A stretch of 49,112 bases of DNA from Planktomarina sp. (GTDB lineage Bacteria; Pseudomonadota; Alphaproteobacteria; Rhodobacterales; Rhodobacteraceae): positions 1 to 49,112 of the forward strand of contig JAHDCP010000009.1 in assembly GCA_020629775.1 (NCBI GenBank). The letters run 5' to 3'. The notes below the pieces were generated by a model. It had not been told where the DNA came from and searched no databases. It was given only the letters and a program-made list of their open reading frames with translations. Positions 1 through 7,110 of the stretch are shown in pieces. The translations under genes were made by a program, and so were the position numbers. Every line of letters starts with the position of its first letter. The stretch's first letter is position 1.

Positions 1-502
1 TGCCGCAGACGATGGCGGGCGCGAACATCCACATGGGGATCATGGCGGGGAAGTTAAACGGGGTGATGCCCGCCGTGACCCCCAAGGCTTGGCGCATGGA
101 AAACATGTCGATGCCAGGGCCGGCGGAATCTGTGTATTCACCCTTCAACATTTGGGGCGCGGCGATACAGTATTCGGCCACTTCCAGGCCGCGGATCACG
201 TCGCCTTTGGCATCTGGAATGGTTTTGCCGTGTTCGCGGGACAGGGCTTCGGCCAGTTTGTCCATGTCGCGGTTCAACAGATCGACGAATTTCATCATCA
301 CGCGCGCGCGGCGTTGGGGGTTCACTGCGGCCCATGCGGGTTGCGCGGCGGCGGCGGCGGCCACGGCTGCATCCATTTCCGCGCCATTGGCCAGTGGCAC
401 TTTCGCCTGAACTTCGCCAGTAGCAGGATTGAAGACGTCTGCAAAACGGCCAGATGTGCCTTTGACGTGCGCGCCATTGATGTAATGTGTTAGCTCTTGC
501 AT
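1..502 (-). CDS. mmsA: Methylmalonate-semialdehyde dehydrogenase, N-terminal part (runs off the left edge)
   Basis: About 167 N-terminal residues of an NAD-dependent aldehyde dehydrogenase are visible; the C-terminal two thirds, including the catalytic cysteine, lie outside the window. The family converts methylmalonate or malonate semialdehyde plus CoA to propionyl- or acetyl-CoA in valine, inositol and beta-alanine breakdown, in the cytosol. The call rests on the start MQELTHYINGAHV, the segment FNPATGEVQAKVPLA and the motif TPFNFPAMIPMWMF, which is characteristic of MmsA rather than of other aldehyde dehydrogenases. The ATG has a GGAGG ribosome binding site five bases upstream. It is divergent from coaD, sharing a 134-base intergenic region. 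The edge truncation comes from the window and is no sign of a broken gene. Confidence 0.9.
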   Translation of the reverse strand, partial: MQELTHYINGAHVKGTSGRFADVFNPATGEVQAKVPLANGAEMDAAVAAAAAAQPAWAAVNPQRRARVMMKFVDLLNRDMDKLAEALSREHGKTIPDAKGDVIRGLEVAEYCIAAPQMLKGEYTDSAGPGIDMFSMRQALGVTAGITPFNFPAMIPMWMFAPAIVCG

Positions 503-636
503 GGAACCCTCCGAGTACTTTCCCAAGTGAGTAGCGGGGGCCGGCGGCAGAATAAAGCACCAATTCACGTTGCAGTCGGGGTTGATCTTGGTCACAACCT
601 TTCTCAACACTCGACGAAACACTTTGGAGGCCCACG

Positions 637-1131
637 ATGCGCACTGGTCTTTATCCCGGAACCTTTGATCCCATGACATTGGGACATATCGATATCATCC
701 GGCGCAGCTGTGCTTTGGTGGATCGTTTGGTGATTGGCGTTGCCATCAACCGTGACAAAGGGCCGATGTTTTCGTTGGAAGAACGCGTGGCCATGGTCCG
801 CGCAGAAACGGACCGTTTGGCGGAAGAAACGGGCACCATCATTGACGTGCATCCGTTTGAAAACCTGTTGATTGATTGTGCCCACGACGTCGGGGCCACC
901 ATCCTTATTCGCGGTTTGCGGGCCGTGGCAGATTTTGAATATGAATATCAGATGGTGGGGATGAACCGTCAGTTGGACGATTCCATCGAAACCGTGTTCT
1001 TGATGGCAGAAGCACAATTCCAAGCCATCGCGTCCAAGCTGGTGAAGGAAATCGCGCGGTTGGACGGGGACGTGTCAAAGTTTGTCACGCCCGCCGTTCA
1101 CAAAGCATTGCTGGATCGGTTTAAGGCTTAA
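637..1131 (+). CDS. coaD: Phosphopantetheine adenylyltransferase
   Basis: Transfers AMP from ATP to 4'-phosphopantetheine, giving dephospho-CoA, the penultimate step of coenzyme A synthesis in the cytosol. The 164-residue length is normal for bacterial CoaD. The N-terminus YPGTFDPMTLGH carries the nucleotidyltransferase T-x-G-H signature (residues 14-17), and the C-terminal part has the ASKLVKEIARLDGDVSKFV region that corresponds to the second ATP-binding motif of the family. The ATG is preceded by GGAGG at 625-629 with normal spacing. The gene stands alone: mmsA diverges to the left, and the gap gene on the other strand ends four bases after its stop codon, so the two are tightly convergent. 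Confidence 0.96.
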   Translation: MRTGLYPGTFDPMTLGHIDIIRRSCALVDRLVIGVAINRDKGPMFSLEERVAMVRAETDRLAEETGTIIDVHPFENLLIDCAHDVGATILIRGLRAVADFEYEYQMVGMNRQLDDSIETVFLMAEAQFQAIASKLVKEIARLDGDVSKFVTPAVHKALLDRFKA

Positions 1132-1135
1132 CGCT

Positions 1136-2137
1136 TCAGATCAGTTTTCCCATGGCGACGGCAGTGTCGCACATGCGGTTGGAGAAGCCCCATTCGTTGT
1201 CATACCAGCTGAGAACGCGCACCATATCGCCTTCCATGATCAGCGTTTGATCGCTGGCGAAGGTGGATGAATGGGGGTCGTGGTTGAAATCTTGGCTGAC
1301 CAGCTTTTCATCGGTGACGGCCAAAATGCCCTTCAATGGACCAATGGCCGCATCGCGCATCATCTGGGTGATTTCTTCTTTCGTCGTGCTGCGCCCGGCT
1401 TCAAACGTTAAATCCACCACGGATACGTTCGGGGTGGGCACGCGGATGGCCACGCCGTCCAACTTGCCGTCCAGTTCTGGCAACACCAGGCTTACAGCTT
1501 TAGCCGCCCCAGTGGTGGTGGGGATCATGGACATGGCAGCCGCGCGGGCGCGGTACAGGTCTGAATGCAAGCGGTCCAACGTGGGTTGGTCACCGGTGTA
1601 GCTGTGGATCGTGGTCATCAGGCCGCGTTTGATGCCCAAATTATCGTTCAACACCTTTGCAACAGGGGCCAAGCAGTTGGTGGTGCATGACGCGTTGGAT
1701 ACCACCAAATCGTCTTTTTTCAGGCTGTCATGGTTCACGCCGTAAACAATGGTGTTGTCCACGCCTTTGCCGGGTGCAGAAATCAAAACGCGGGACGATC
1801 CGTTTTCCAGGTGGGCGTGGCACTGTTCTTTGCTGCGGAAAATACCGGTGCATTCCAAGACAACGTCAACGTCTGACCATGGCAAATCAGCCGGGTTGCG
1901 CATGGCGGTGACACGCATGGGGCCACGGCCCACATCAATGGTGTCGCCTTTGACCACAACATCAAACGGGGCACGTCCGTGCACACTGTCGTATTTCAAA
2001 AGATGCGCGTTTGATTCCACCGGGCCCAGATCATTGATGGCCACCACTTCAATATCGGTGCGTCCGCTTTCCAAGATGGCCCGCAAAACATTGCGGCCAA
2101 TCCGACCAAATCCATTGATAGCAACAGTTACAGCCAT
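1136..2137 (-). CDS. gap: Glyceraldehyde-3-phosphate dehydrogenase, GapA-like (NAD type)
   Basis: Interconverts glyceraldehyde 3-phosphate and 1,3-bisphosphoglycerate. The 333-residue protein has the Rossmann start [10 protein letters not shown], the catalytic segment [12 protein letters not shown] with Cys151, and the C-terminal WYDNEWGFS. At the end of the second beta strand it reads INDLG; an Asp here (position 36) favours NAD over NADP, so this copy is inferred to be the glycolytic, NAD-linked one. The ATG has GGGAG seven bases upstream. It is the distal gene of the tkt - gap - small ORF - gap cluster, and a LacI-type palindrome lies 26-39 bases before the start codon. A second, clearly paralogous gap lies 230 bases upstream. 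Confidence 0.96.
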   Translation of the reverse strand: MAVTVAINGFGRIGRNVLRAILESGRTDIEVVAINDLGPVESNAHLLKYDSVHGRAPFDVVVKGDTIDVGRGPMRVTAMRNPADLPWSDVDVVLECTGIFRSKEQCHAHLENGSSRVLISAPGKGVDNTIVYGVNHDSLKKDDLVVSNASCTTNCLAPVAKVLNDNLGIKRGLMTTIHSYTGDQPTLDRLHSDLYRARAAAMSMIPTTTGAAKAVSLVLPELDGKLDGVAIRVPTPNVSVVDLTFEAGRSTTKEEITQMMRDAAIGPLKGILAVTDEKLVSQDFNHDPHSSTFASDQTLIMEGDMVRVLSWYDNEWGFSNRMCDTAVAMGKLI

Positions 2138-2162
2138 GCCAACGCTCCCGAAATAAGTGTTG

Positions 2163-2176
2163 TGTTGGCGCTAACA
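2163..2176. promoter_or_regulatory. LacI-type operator palindrome before gapA-like gene
   Basis: TGTTGGCGCTAACA is a near-perfect 14-bp palindrome with a central GC step; only one base pair breaks the symmetry. It lies just upstream of the gap start codon at 2137. The same core recurs twice before the other gap gene (3454-3486). The shape is typical of LacI-family operators. In Rhodobacterales the LacI-family regulator CceR is known to control central carbon genes including gap, so it is the obvious candidate, but the assignment is inference. Confidence 0.5.
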
Positions 2177-2211
2177 TATTTGACGGACAGTCACAAGGCT
2201 TCAGCGCATTT

Positions 2212-2355
2212 TCACCGCCAGAAGGCCAGCCACTCGATCAGGCCCATACCTTTGCGGGCCAAGAAAATGATTTCAGCGGAGTCGCGGAAAATAACATCGT
2301 ACAAAACGATGCCAGTGATCAGAATGCCAACGATTAATGCAACGCGGTCCGACAT
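2212..2355 (-). CDS. 47-residue single-pass membrane protein between the two gap genes
   Basis: A short open frame with ATG at 2355 and TGA at 2212, preceded by AGGGAG at a good distance. The protein begins MSDRVALIVGILITG, continues as a hydrophobic helix (about residues 5-23, ending VLYDVIF) and then has a charged, amphipathic tail ending LIEWLAFWR. This predicts one transmembrane segment. It lies 12 bases after the stop of the upstream gap on the same strand and is probably cotranscribed with it. No family can be named from sequence alone. Small hypothetical proteins in this position are, as far as I recall, common in roseobacters, which would argue that the gene is real. No function is assigned. 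Confidence 0.7.
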   Translation of the reverse strand: MSDRVALIVGILITGIVLYDVIFRDSAEIIFLARKGMGLIEWLAFWR

Positions 2356-2367
2356 GACAACTCCCTA

Positions 2368-3372
2368 TCAGTGAAGGAGCTGCCCCATCCGTGCTGCCAC
2401 GTCTGCCATACGGCAGGAGAAACCCCATTCGTTGTCATACCATGCCAAGACGCGCACGGTCTTACCACCGATTACTTTGGTTTGGTCAGGGGCAAAGATG
2501 CAAGATTCTGCAGTGTGGTTAAAATCGATCGAAACTTTTGGTTCCGGATCGTAAGCCAACACAGACGCCATTTGGTTTGCAGCCGCTTCTGCCATCAAAG
2601 CATTTACGTCTTCAACAGTTACAGATTTCTGCGCTTCAAAGGTCAAATCCACCGCTGATACGTTGGGGGTTGGCACACGCAATGCGCTGCCGTCCAAGCG
2701 ACCTTCCAGTTCGGGCAACACTTCCTTCAGCGCTTTGGCGGCACCTGTGGATGTGGGGATCATGGCCATGGCTGCTGCGCGCGCGCGATACAAATCGCTG
2801 TGGCGGCGGTCCAATGTGGGTTGGTCACCGGTGTAGCTGTGAATGGTTGTCATGATGCCACGTTCGATGCCGATGGCATCGTTCAACACTTTGGCCATGG
2901 GGGCCAAGCAGTTGGTGGTGCACGATCCGTTGGACACCATCCGGTCATTGGCCAGCATATCGCGGTGGTTCACCCCATATACAACTGTGCGGTCAACGTT
3001 CTTGGCTGGGGCCGAAATCAGAACTTTCTTGGCACCTTGTTCCAAGTGCACAGCAGATTTGTGACCGTCGTTGAATTTGCCAGTGCATTCCAACACCACA
3101 TCAACGCCGGACCAGTCCAGTTCTTTGGGGTCGTAAGTGGAAAACACTTCGATCGGGCCGCGGCCCAGATCCATCGTGTTGCCGTCGATTTTGACCTCGC
3201 CGCCGAAGCGGCCGTGGACAGAATCGTATTTGATCAGGTGGGCGTTGGTCTCAATCGGGCCAGTGGCGTTGATCTTCACCACTTCAACGTCATTGCGCGC
3301 ACTTTCGGCAATGTGTGACAGGGTACAACGGCCAATTCGGCCGAAACCATTAATTGCTACTTTGACAGTCAT
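2368..3372 (-). CDS. gap: Glyceraldehyde-3-phosphate dehydrogenase, GapB-like (probably NADP-linked)
   Basis: A 334-residue GAPDH paralogue with [10 protein letters not shown] at the N-terminus, catalytic [12 protein letters not shown] (Cys151) and [12 protein letters not shown] near the end. I start it at the ATG at 3372 (MTVKVAING), which has a GGGAG site; an upstream in-frame extension to 3417 adds residues unlike the family. Where the neighbouring paralogue has INDLG this one has INATG. Loss of this Asp is the change associated with NADP use and gluconeogenic direction in GapB enzymes such as that of Bacillus subtilis, so a gluconeogenic or anabolic role is inferred. Two LacI-type operators lie 82-114 bases upstream, between tkt and this gene. 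Confidence 0.95.
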   Translation of the reverse strand: MTVKVAINGFGRIGRCTLSHIAESARNDVEVVKINATGPIETNAHLIKYDSVHGRFGGEVKIDGNTMDLGRGPIEVFSTYDPKELDWSGVDVVLECTGKFNDGHKSAVHLEQGAKKVLISAPAKNVDRTVVYGVNHRDMLANDRMVSNGSCTTNCLAPMAKVLNDAIGIERGIMTTIHSYTGDQPTLDRRHSDLYRARAAAMAMIPTSTGAAKALKEVLPELEGRLDGSALRVPTPNVSAVDLTFEAQKSVTVEDVNALMAEAAANQMASVLAYDPEPKVSIDFNHTAESCIFAPDQTKVIGGKTVRVLAWYDNEWGFSCRMADVAARMGQLLH

Positions 3373-3453
3373 GTGTCTGCTCCCACCTTTGTCAGGGGTG
3401 GCGTACCAACCAAACATGACGAAAGAAAGAACAGAAAGTGATAGAAATCAGTG

Positions 3454-3486
3454 TGTTAGCGAAAACATTAACGGTTCGCGCTAACA
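3454..3486. promoter_or_regulatory. Two LacI-type operator sites before gapB-like gene
   Basis: Two imperfect copies of the palindrome TGTTAGCGCTAACA stand 19 bases apart: TGTTAGCGAAAACA at 3454-3467 and GGTTCGCGCTAACA at 3473-3486. Their outer halves also form a perfect inverted repeat, GTGTTAGCG against CGCTAACAC. They sit between the tkt stop codon and the gap start codon and share their core with the site before the other gap. Binding by a LacI-family central-carbon regulator (CceR-like) is inferred. Confidence 0.5.
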
Positions 3487-3505
3487 CAGATTGGCATTTT
3501 CAGGG

Positions 3506-5521
3506 TTAAAGCAGCTCTTGCGCCAATGCGGCCGTGGCGTCTGCGGTGATCCCGAATTCTTCGTACAAGCGTTCTGCGGGCGCTGATGCGCCGAAGCTGT
3601 TCATGCCGATAAAGCCCGCTTTTGCATCGCGGCCCCGTTCGCCCAGCAGCCACTGGTCCCACCCTTGGCGCACGCCAGCTTCCACAGCGATCCGCACAGC
3701 ACCGCTTGGCAAAACCTTGCGGCGGTATGCTTCGGGCTGGGCCGCAAACAGCTCCATACATGGCATGGACACAACGCGCGTGCCGATCCCTTGCGCTTGC
3801 AGTTTTTCACGGGCTTCCATGGCAACGGACACTTCGGTGCCTGTGGCCATCAAGATCACTTGGCGTTTGCCTTCACTTTCGGCCAGCACGTATGCGCCTT
3901 GCGACACAAGGTTTGCACCTTTGTATGTGTCGCGCAGGGCAGGGACCGACTGGCGGGACAGCGCCATCACGGACGGCGTGTTGGTTTGCTGCAAGGCCAC
4001 TTCCCAGGCTTCCGCTGTTTCCGCCGAATCTGCAGGGCGGAATACCAAAGTGTTGGGGGTGGCACGGTTCAATGCCAAGTGTTCTACGGGTTGGTGGGTC
4101 GGGCCATCTTCGCCAAGACCGATGGAATCGTGGGTCATCACATACACCACTGGAATTCCCATCAATGCAGACAACCGCATGGATCCACGGGCATAATCGG
4201 TAAAGCACATGAACGTGCCACCGTAAGGCCGGATGCCGCCATGCAACATCATCCCGTTCATGGCAGCAGCCATGCCGTGTTCCCGGATGCCGAAATGGAT
4301 GTACCGACCAGACCGATCTTCAGGTGTGAAAACACCCATGTCAGGTGTCTTCGTGTTGTTGGACCCGGTCAAATCAGCGGACCCACCCATGGTGGTGGGC
4401 AATACTGGATTGATGGCCACCAAAGCGTTTTCAGACGCTTTGCGTGTGGCAACCTTGGGCATGGATTCTGCCAGGTCACGCTTCATATTGCGAATGGTGT
4501 TGGTCAGCTTTTTGGGCAATTCGCCGGAAAACGCGTCTTCGAACTTAACACGTTTGGATTTGGCAGAATTTGCCAGACGATCGGCCCAAGCGGCATATTC
4601 GTCCGCCCCGCGTGCGCCGATGGCTTTCCATGCGTCGGCCACATCCGACGGAATTTCAAACGCACCGTAGTCCCAACCATAAGCTGCCTTCGCCGCTTTC
4701 AATTGATCTGGGTCTGTCAGCGCGCCGTGGCCTTTGGACGTGTCTTGGGCCGCGTGGCCCAAAGCGATGTGCGTTTTGCACGCAATCATGGAGGGTTTGC
4801 CGCTGTTTTGCGCCGCAATCAGCGCCGCGTTGATGGCTGCGGGATCGTGACCATCGATGTCTTGCACGTGCCAACCAGATGCTTTGAAACGCATCAATTG
4901 ATCTGTGCGATCGGCGATATCAACCGTGCCGTCGATGGTGATGTTGTTGTCGTCCCACAAAACAATCAACTTCGACAGTTCCTGACGACCAGCCAGGCCG
5001 ATGGCCTCTTGGCTGACGCCTTCCATCAGGCATCCGTCACCGGCAATGACATATGTATAGTGGTTTTGAAGCGGTTTGCCGAAGCGTGCGCGCAGGCTTT
5101 CTTCTGCAATGGCAAAGCCCACAGAATTTGCAATGCCCTGTCCCAATGGACCCGTGGTGGTTTCAACGCCCATGGCATGGCCGTATTCTGGGTGACCTGC
5201 AGTGATGGCACCCCATTGGCGGAAGTTCTTCACTTGATCCAAAGTCATATCTTCATAGCCGGTCAAGTGCAGCAGCGAATAGATCAACATGGACCCGTGA
5301 CCGGCAGACAAGATGAACCGATCCCGGTCAGGCCAGTTTGGTTCAGCGGCATAGAACTTCAAATGCTTTTCAAACAGAACAGTCGCCACATCGGCCATGC
5401 CCATGGCCATGCCGGAGTGTCCGGAATTGGCGGCGGCTACGGCGTCCAATGTGAGGGCGCGAATGGCGGCAGCTTTGCGCCAGTGATCTGGATTTTGGGC
5501 GGCCAGGGCTTTCAGGTCCAC
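3506..5521 (-). CDS. tkt: Transketolase
   Basis: Thiamine-diphosphate enzyme that moves two-carbon units between sugar phosphates in the non-oxidative pentose phosphate pathway. The protein has the N-terminal [14 protein letters not shown] motif, the TPP/metal motif [13 protein letters not shown], the central LTGSNNTKT and the pyrimidine-domain segment [12 protein letters not shown] choose the GTG at 5521 (671 residues) because AAGGAAG lies six bases upstream; the same frame extends seven codons to a TTG at 5542 without a better ribosome binding site. Downstream genes on the same strand are the two gap paralogues, so the cluster groups pentose phosphate and triose phosphate steps. The 176 bases upstream are shared with the divergent zauP-zapA pair. 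Confidence 0.96.
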   Translation of the reverse strand: MDLKALAAQNPDHWRKAAAIRALTLDAVAAANSGHSGMAMGMADVATVLFEKHLKFYAAEPNWPDRDRFILSAGHGSMLIYSLLHLTGYEDMTLDQVKNFRQWGAITAGHPEYGHAMGVETTTGPLGQGIANSVGFAIAEESLRARFGKPLQNHYTYVIAGDGCLMEGVSQEAIGLAGRQELSKLIVLWDDNNITIDGTVDIADRTDQLMRFKASGWHVQDIDGHDPAAINAALIAAQNSGKPSMIACKTHIALGHAAQDTSKGHGALTDPDQLKAAKAAYGWDYGAFEIPSDVADAWKAIGARGADEYAAWADRLANSAKSKRVKFEDAFSGELPKKLTNTIRNMKRDLAESMPKVATRKASENALVAINPVLPTTMGGSADLTGSNNTKTPDMGVFTPEDRSGRYIHFGIREHGMAAAMNGMMLHGGIRPYGGTFMCFTDYARGSMRLSALMGIPVVYVMTHDSIGLGEDGPTHQPVEHLALNRATPNTLVFRPADSAETAEAWEVALQQTNTPSVMALSRQSVPALRDTYKGANLVSQGAYVLAESEGKRQVILMATGTEVSVAMEAREKLQAQGIGTRVVSMPCMELFAAQPEAYRRKVLPSGAVRIAVEAGVRQGWDQWLLGERGRDAKAGFIGMNSFGASAPAERLYEEFGITADATAALAQELL

Positions 5522-5697
5522 TGTGGTCTTCCTTCTTGGCAAGGGGTGCGTTGCGGCCTTCCTAACAAGCTAAGGGGGAAGTTCAAGCAAACACGACCTT
5601 GGAACCTGGGTCAGGGATGCCATACACTTGGCTTAATGAAGCACGAATCACATATTCTCAACAAGTTGCAGGTCGAAGTTAAGAGGGGCGGTCAGGT

Positions 5698-6102
5698 ATG
5701 TCAGACATAGAATCTTTGCAGGCGCGTCTCGCGCAAGCGCTGGATGCGCTGGAACGGCGAATTACTGCCGATGCAGCGGATGCGGGCGCGCCCGTTGCGC
5801 CAGCCCCAAGCGACACGGCTGAGCTGGATCAACTGCGCGAACAGGCCGCTGCATTGCAAGCCGAAGACAGCAAACAAAAAACAGCGATTATGGCGTTGGA
5901 ACGGGGCTTGGCTGAAATGCGGGCCGCCAACGCATCTTTGGTGAAAGCCAATGCCGCGCTCGAAAGCGGCGATGCAGGCGACGCTGCTTTGCACGCTGAA
6001 TTGGCCGCGATGCGGGCGGATCGCCAAACAGAACAAGCCGAAGTGGCCGCCTTGCTGGTGGCTTTGGGTCCCCTTGTGCAGGAGATGGATGCAGATGCCT
6101 GA
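5698..6102 (+). CDS. Coiled-coil protein upstream of zapA, ZauP-like
   Basis: A 134-residue protein made almost entirely of Ala, Glu, Gln, Leu and Asp with heptad spacing: an N-terminal coiled coil (about 1-25), an Ala/Pro-rich linker (27-40) and a long helical coiled coil (41-134). No signal peptide, membrane segment or enzyme motif is visible. Its stop overlaps the start of zapA by eight bases, so the two are translationally coupled. In Caulobacter a coiled-coil partner, ZauP, is encoded beside ZapA and helps focus the Z-ring. Position and composition fit that role, but coiled-coil proteins are hard to match by eye, so the name is a likely inference only. Confidence 0.6.
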   Translation: MSDIESLQARLAQALDALERRITADAADAGAPVAPAPSDTAELDQLREQAAALQAEDSKQKTAIMALERGLAEMRAANASLVKANAALESGDAGDAALHAELAAMRADRQTEQAEVAALLVALGPLVQEMDADA

Positions 6103-6424
6103 GATCGTCGTGAATGTTGGGGGCCGTCCCTTCACTGTGGCTTGCCAAGAAGGCCAAGAAGGATTTTTGAACGCCGCTGCTGATATGTTGAACACCCAGT
6201 CTGTGGCGCTGATTGATCAAATTGGTCAATTGCCCGAAGCGCGGATGTTGCTGATGTCTGGGTTGATGTTGGCGGACAAAACTCTGGCCGCTGAAGAAGA
6301 ACTGCGCCAGGCCCAGGCCGAAATAGCAGCCCTTAAGGCGCGCGAAGGTGGCGCGCCTGCGGTTGAATTGGACGAATTATCGGCGTTGGTCACCAGGGCC
6401 GAAGCCCTGGCGGGCGGCGCTTAA
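6095..6424 (+). CDS. zapA: Cell division protein ZapA
   Basis: A 109-residue cytosolic protein with a small beta-rich N-terminal domain, PEIVVNVGGRPFTVAC, followed by a helix and a C-terminal coiled coil; this is the ZapA layout. ZapA tetramers bind FtsZ protofilaments and bundle the Z-ring. I start at the ATG at 6095, which has GGAG ten bases upstream and overlaps the end of the preceding coiled-coil gene. The stop codon overlaps that of grxD, which converges from the other strand. In some relatives the 6S RNA gene follows zapA; here there is no room for it. Confidence 0.88.
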   Translation: MPEIVVNVGGRPFTVACQEGQEGFLNAAADMLNTQSVALIDQIGQLPEARMLLMSGLMLADKTLAAEEELRQAQAEIAALKAREGGAPAVELDELSALVTRAEALAGGA

Positions 6425-6780
6425 GCGTTCGCTTCGCGGATTTTATCGGCGGCTTCGGCGTCAAACCCGATGCCGTTTTCCGTCAGCATCGTGTCAAATT
6501 CGCCTGACAAGGTCATGTCACGGATAATATCGCACCCGCCCACAAACTCACCTTTAAGGTAAAGCTGTGGAATGGTGGGCCAATCGGAAAAATCTTTGAT
6601 CCCTTGGCGCACGGCGTCATCGGAAAGAACGTTCACATCGTGATAAATCACGCCCATGTAATTCAAGATGCCGGCCACCTGGCTTGAAAATCCGCACTGG
6701 GGCATTTGTTTTGTCCCTTTCATGAACAAAACAACGTCGTGGGCGCCGATGGTTTCTTTGATGTGATCTTCTGCGGACAT
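6421..6780 (-). CDS. grxD: Monothiol glutaredoxin (Grx4/GrxD type)
   Basis: A 119-residue single-domain glutaredoxin with the CGFS active site inside GTKQMPQCGFSSQV. CGFS glutaredoxins bind a glutathione-ligated 2Fe-2S cluster and pass it to client proteins or share it with BolA proteins. Also visible are the cis-proline/GSH-binding segment DWPTIPQLY and the GGCDI motif near the C-terminus. The ATG at 6780 has AAGGAA upstream. The gene follows bolA on the same strand with a 27-base gap, so a Grx-BolA iron-sulfur module is expected. It converges on zapA with a four-base overlap of stop codons. Confidence 0.95.
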   Translation of the reverse strand: MSAEDHIKETIGAHDVVLFMKGTKQMPQCGFSSQVAGILNYMGVIYHDVNVLSDDAVRQGIKDFSDWPTIPQLYLKGEFVGGCDIIRDMTLSGEFDTMLTENGIGFDAEAADKIREANA

Positions 6781-6807
6781 GGAAAGTTCCTTGTTATGAA
6801 GTGCGGA

Positions 6808-7044
6808 CTAGTCCGGCGTGCCTGTTGTGAGGGCAAGGGCGTGTAAATCGCCGTTTGACCCATCCATCTTACCTTTAAGTGCGGCATAAACCGCGCGATG
6901 CTGGGCCACGCGGCTTTTGCCTGCAAATCCAGCGTCCAAAACGCGCGCGGCCATATGAACCCCATCGTCACCGGTCACGGTAATTTGCGCGTCGGGGAAG
7001 CTTTCACGCAGCAAAGCTTCAATTTCTGGGGCGGCCATGGGCAT
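6808..7044 (-). CDS. bolA: BolA family protein
   Basis: A 78-residue protein with the BolA fold signature: LLRESFPDAQITV, then the region around VAQHRAVYAALKGK and the C-terminal DLHALALTT. It contains the conserved histidine in DLHAL that can ligate the shared 2Fe-2S cluster with a CGFS glutaredoxin. Two in-frame ATGs (7044 and 7038) are possible; I keep the upstream one, which has GGAA at acceptable spacing. It lies between purL and grxD, all on the minus strand, an order I associate with Rhodobacterales. The role in cluster trafficking or iron sensing is inferred from the partner gene. Confidence 0.92.
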   Translation of the reverse strand: MPMAAPEIEALLRESFPDAQITVTGDDGVHMAARVLDAGFAGKSRVAQHRAVYAALKGKMDGSNGDLHALALTTGTPD

Positions 7045-7086
7045 AGATGCGGTTCCGTTCGTTATTCACACTAACCTAAGGATGAC

Positions 7087-7109
7087 AAAAGCCACCTGCA
7101 AGAGGGCGG
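7087..7109 (-). terminator. Weak hairpin terminator after purL
   Basis: Read on the minus strand directly after the purL stop, CCGCC and GGTGG can form a five-pair stem (one G-U pair) with an eight-base loop, followed by C and TTTT. This could attenuate transcription from purL into bolA. The stem is short, so the call is tentative. Confidence 0.35.
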
Positions 7110-7110
7110 T

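Noticed and set aside
3665-5710. 681-residue open frame on the plus strand opposite tkt
   Set aside because: It is the antisense reading of the transketolase gene; its residues (Cys, His, Gly, Gln rich) resemble no family, and codon choice follows tkt.
6425-6810. 6S RNA gene downstream of zapA
   Set aside because: In some relatives it follows zapA, but here grxD overlaps the zapA stop codon and leaves no space.
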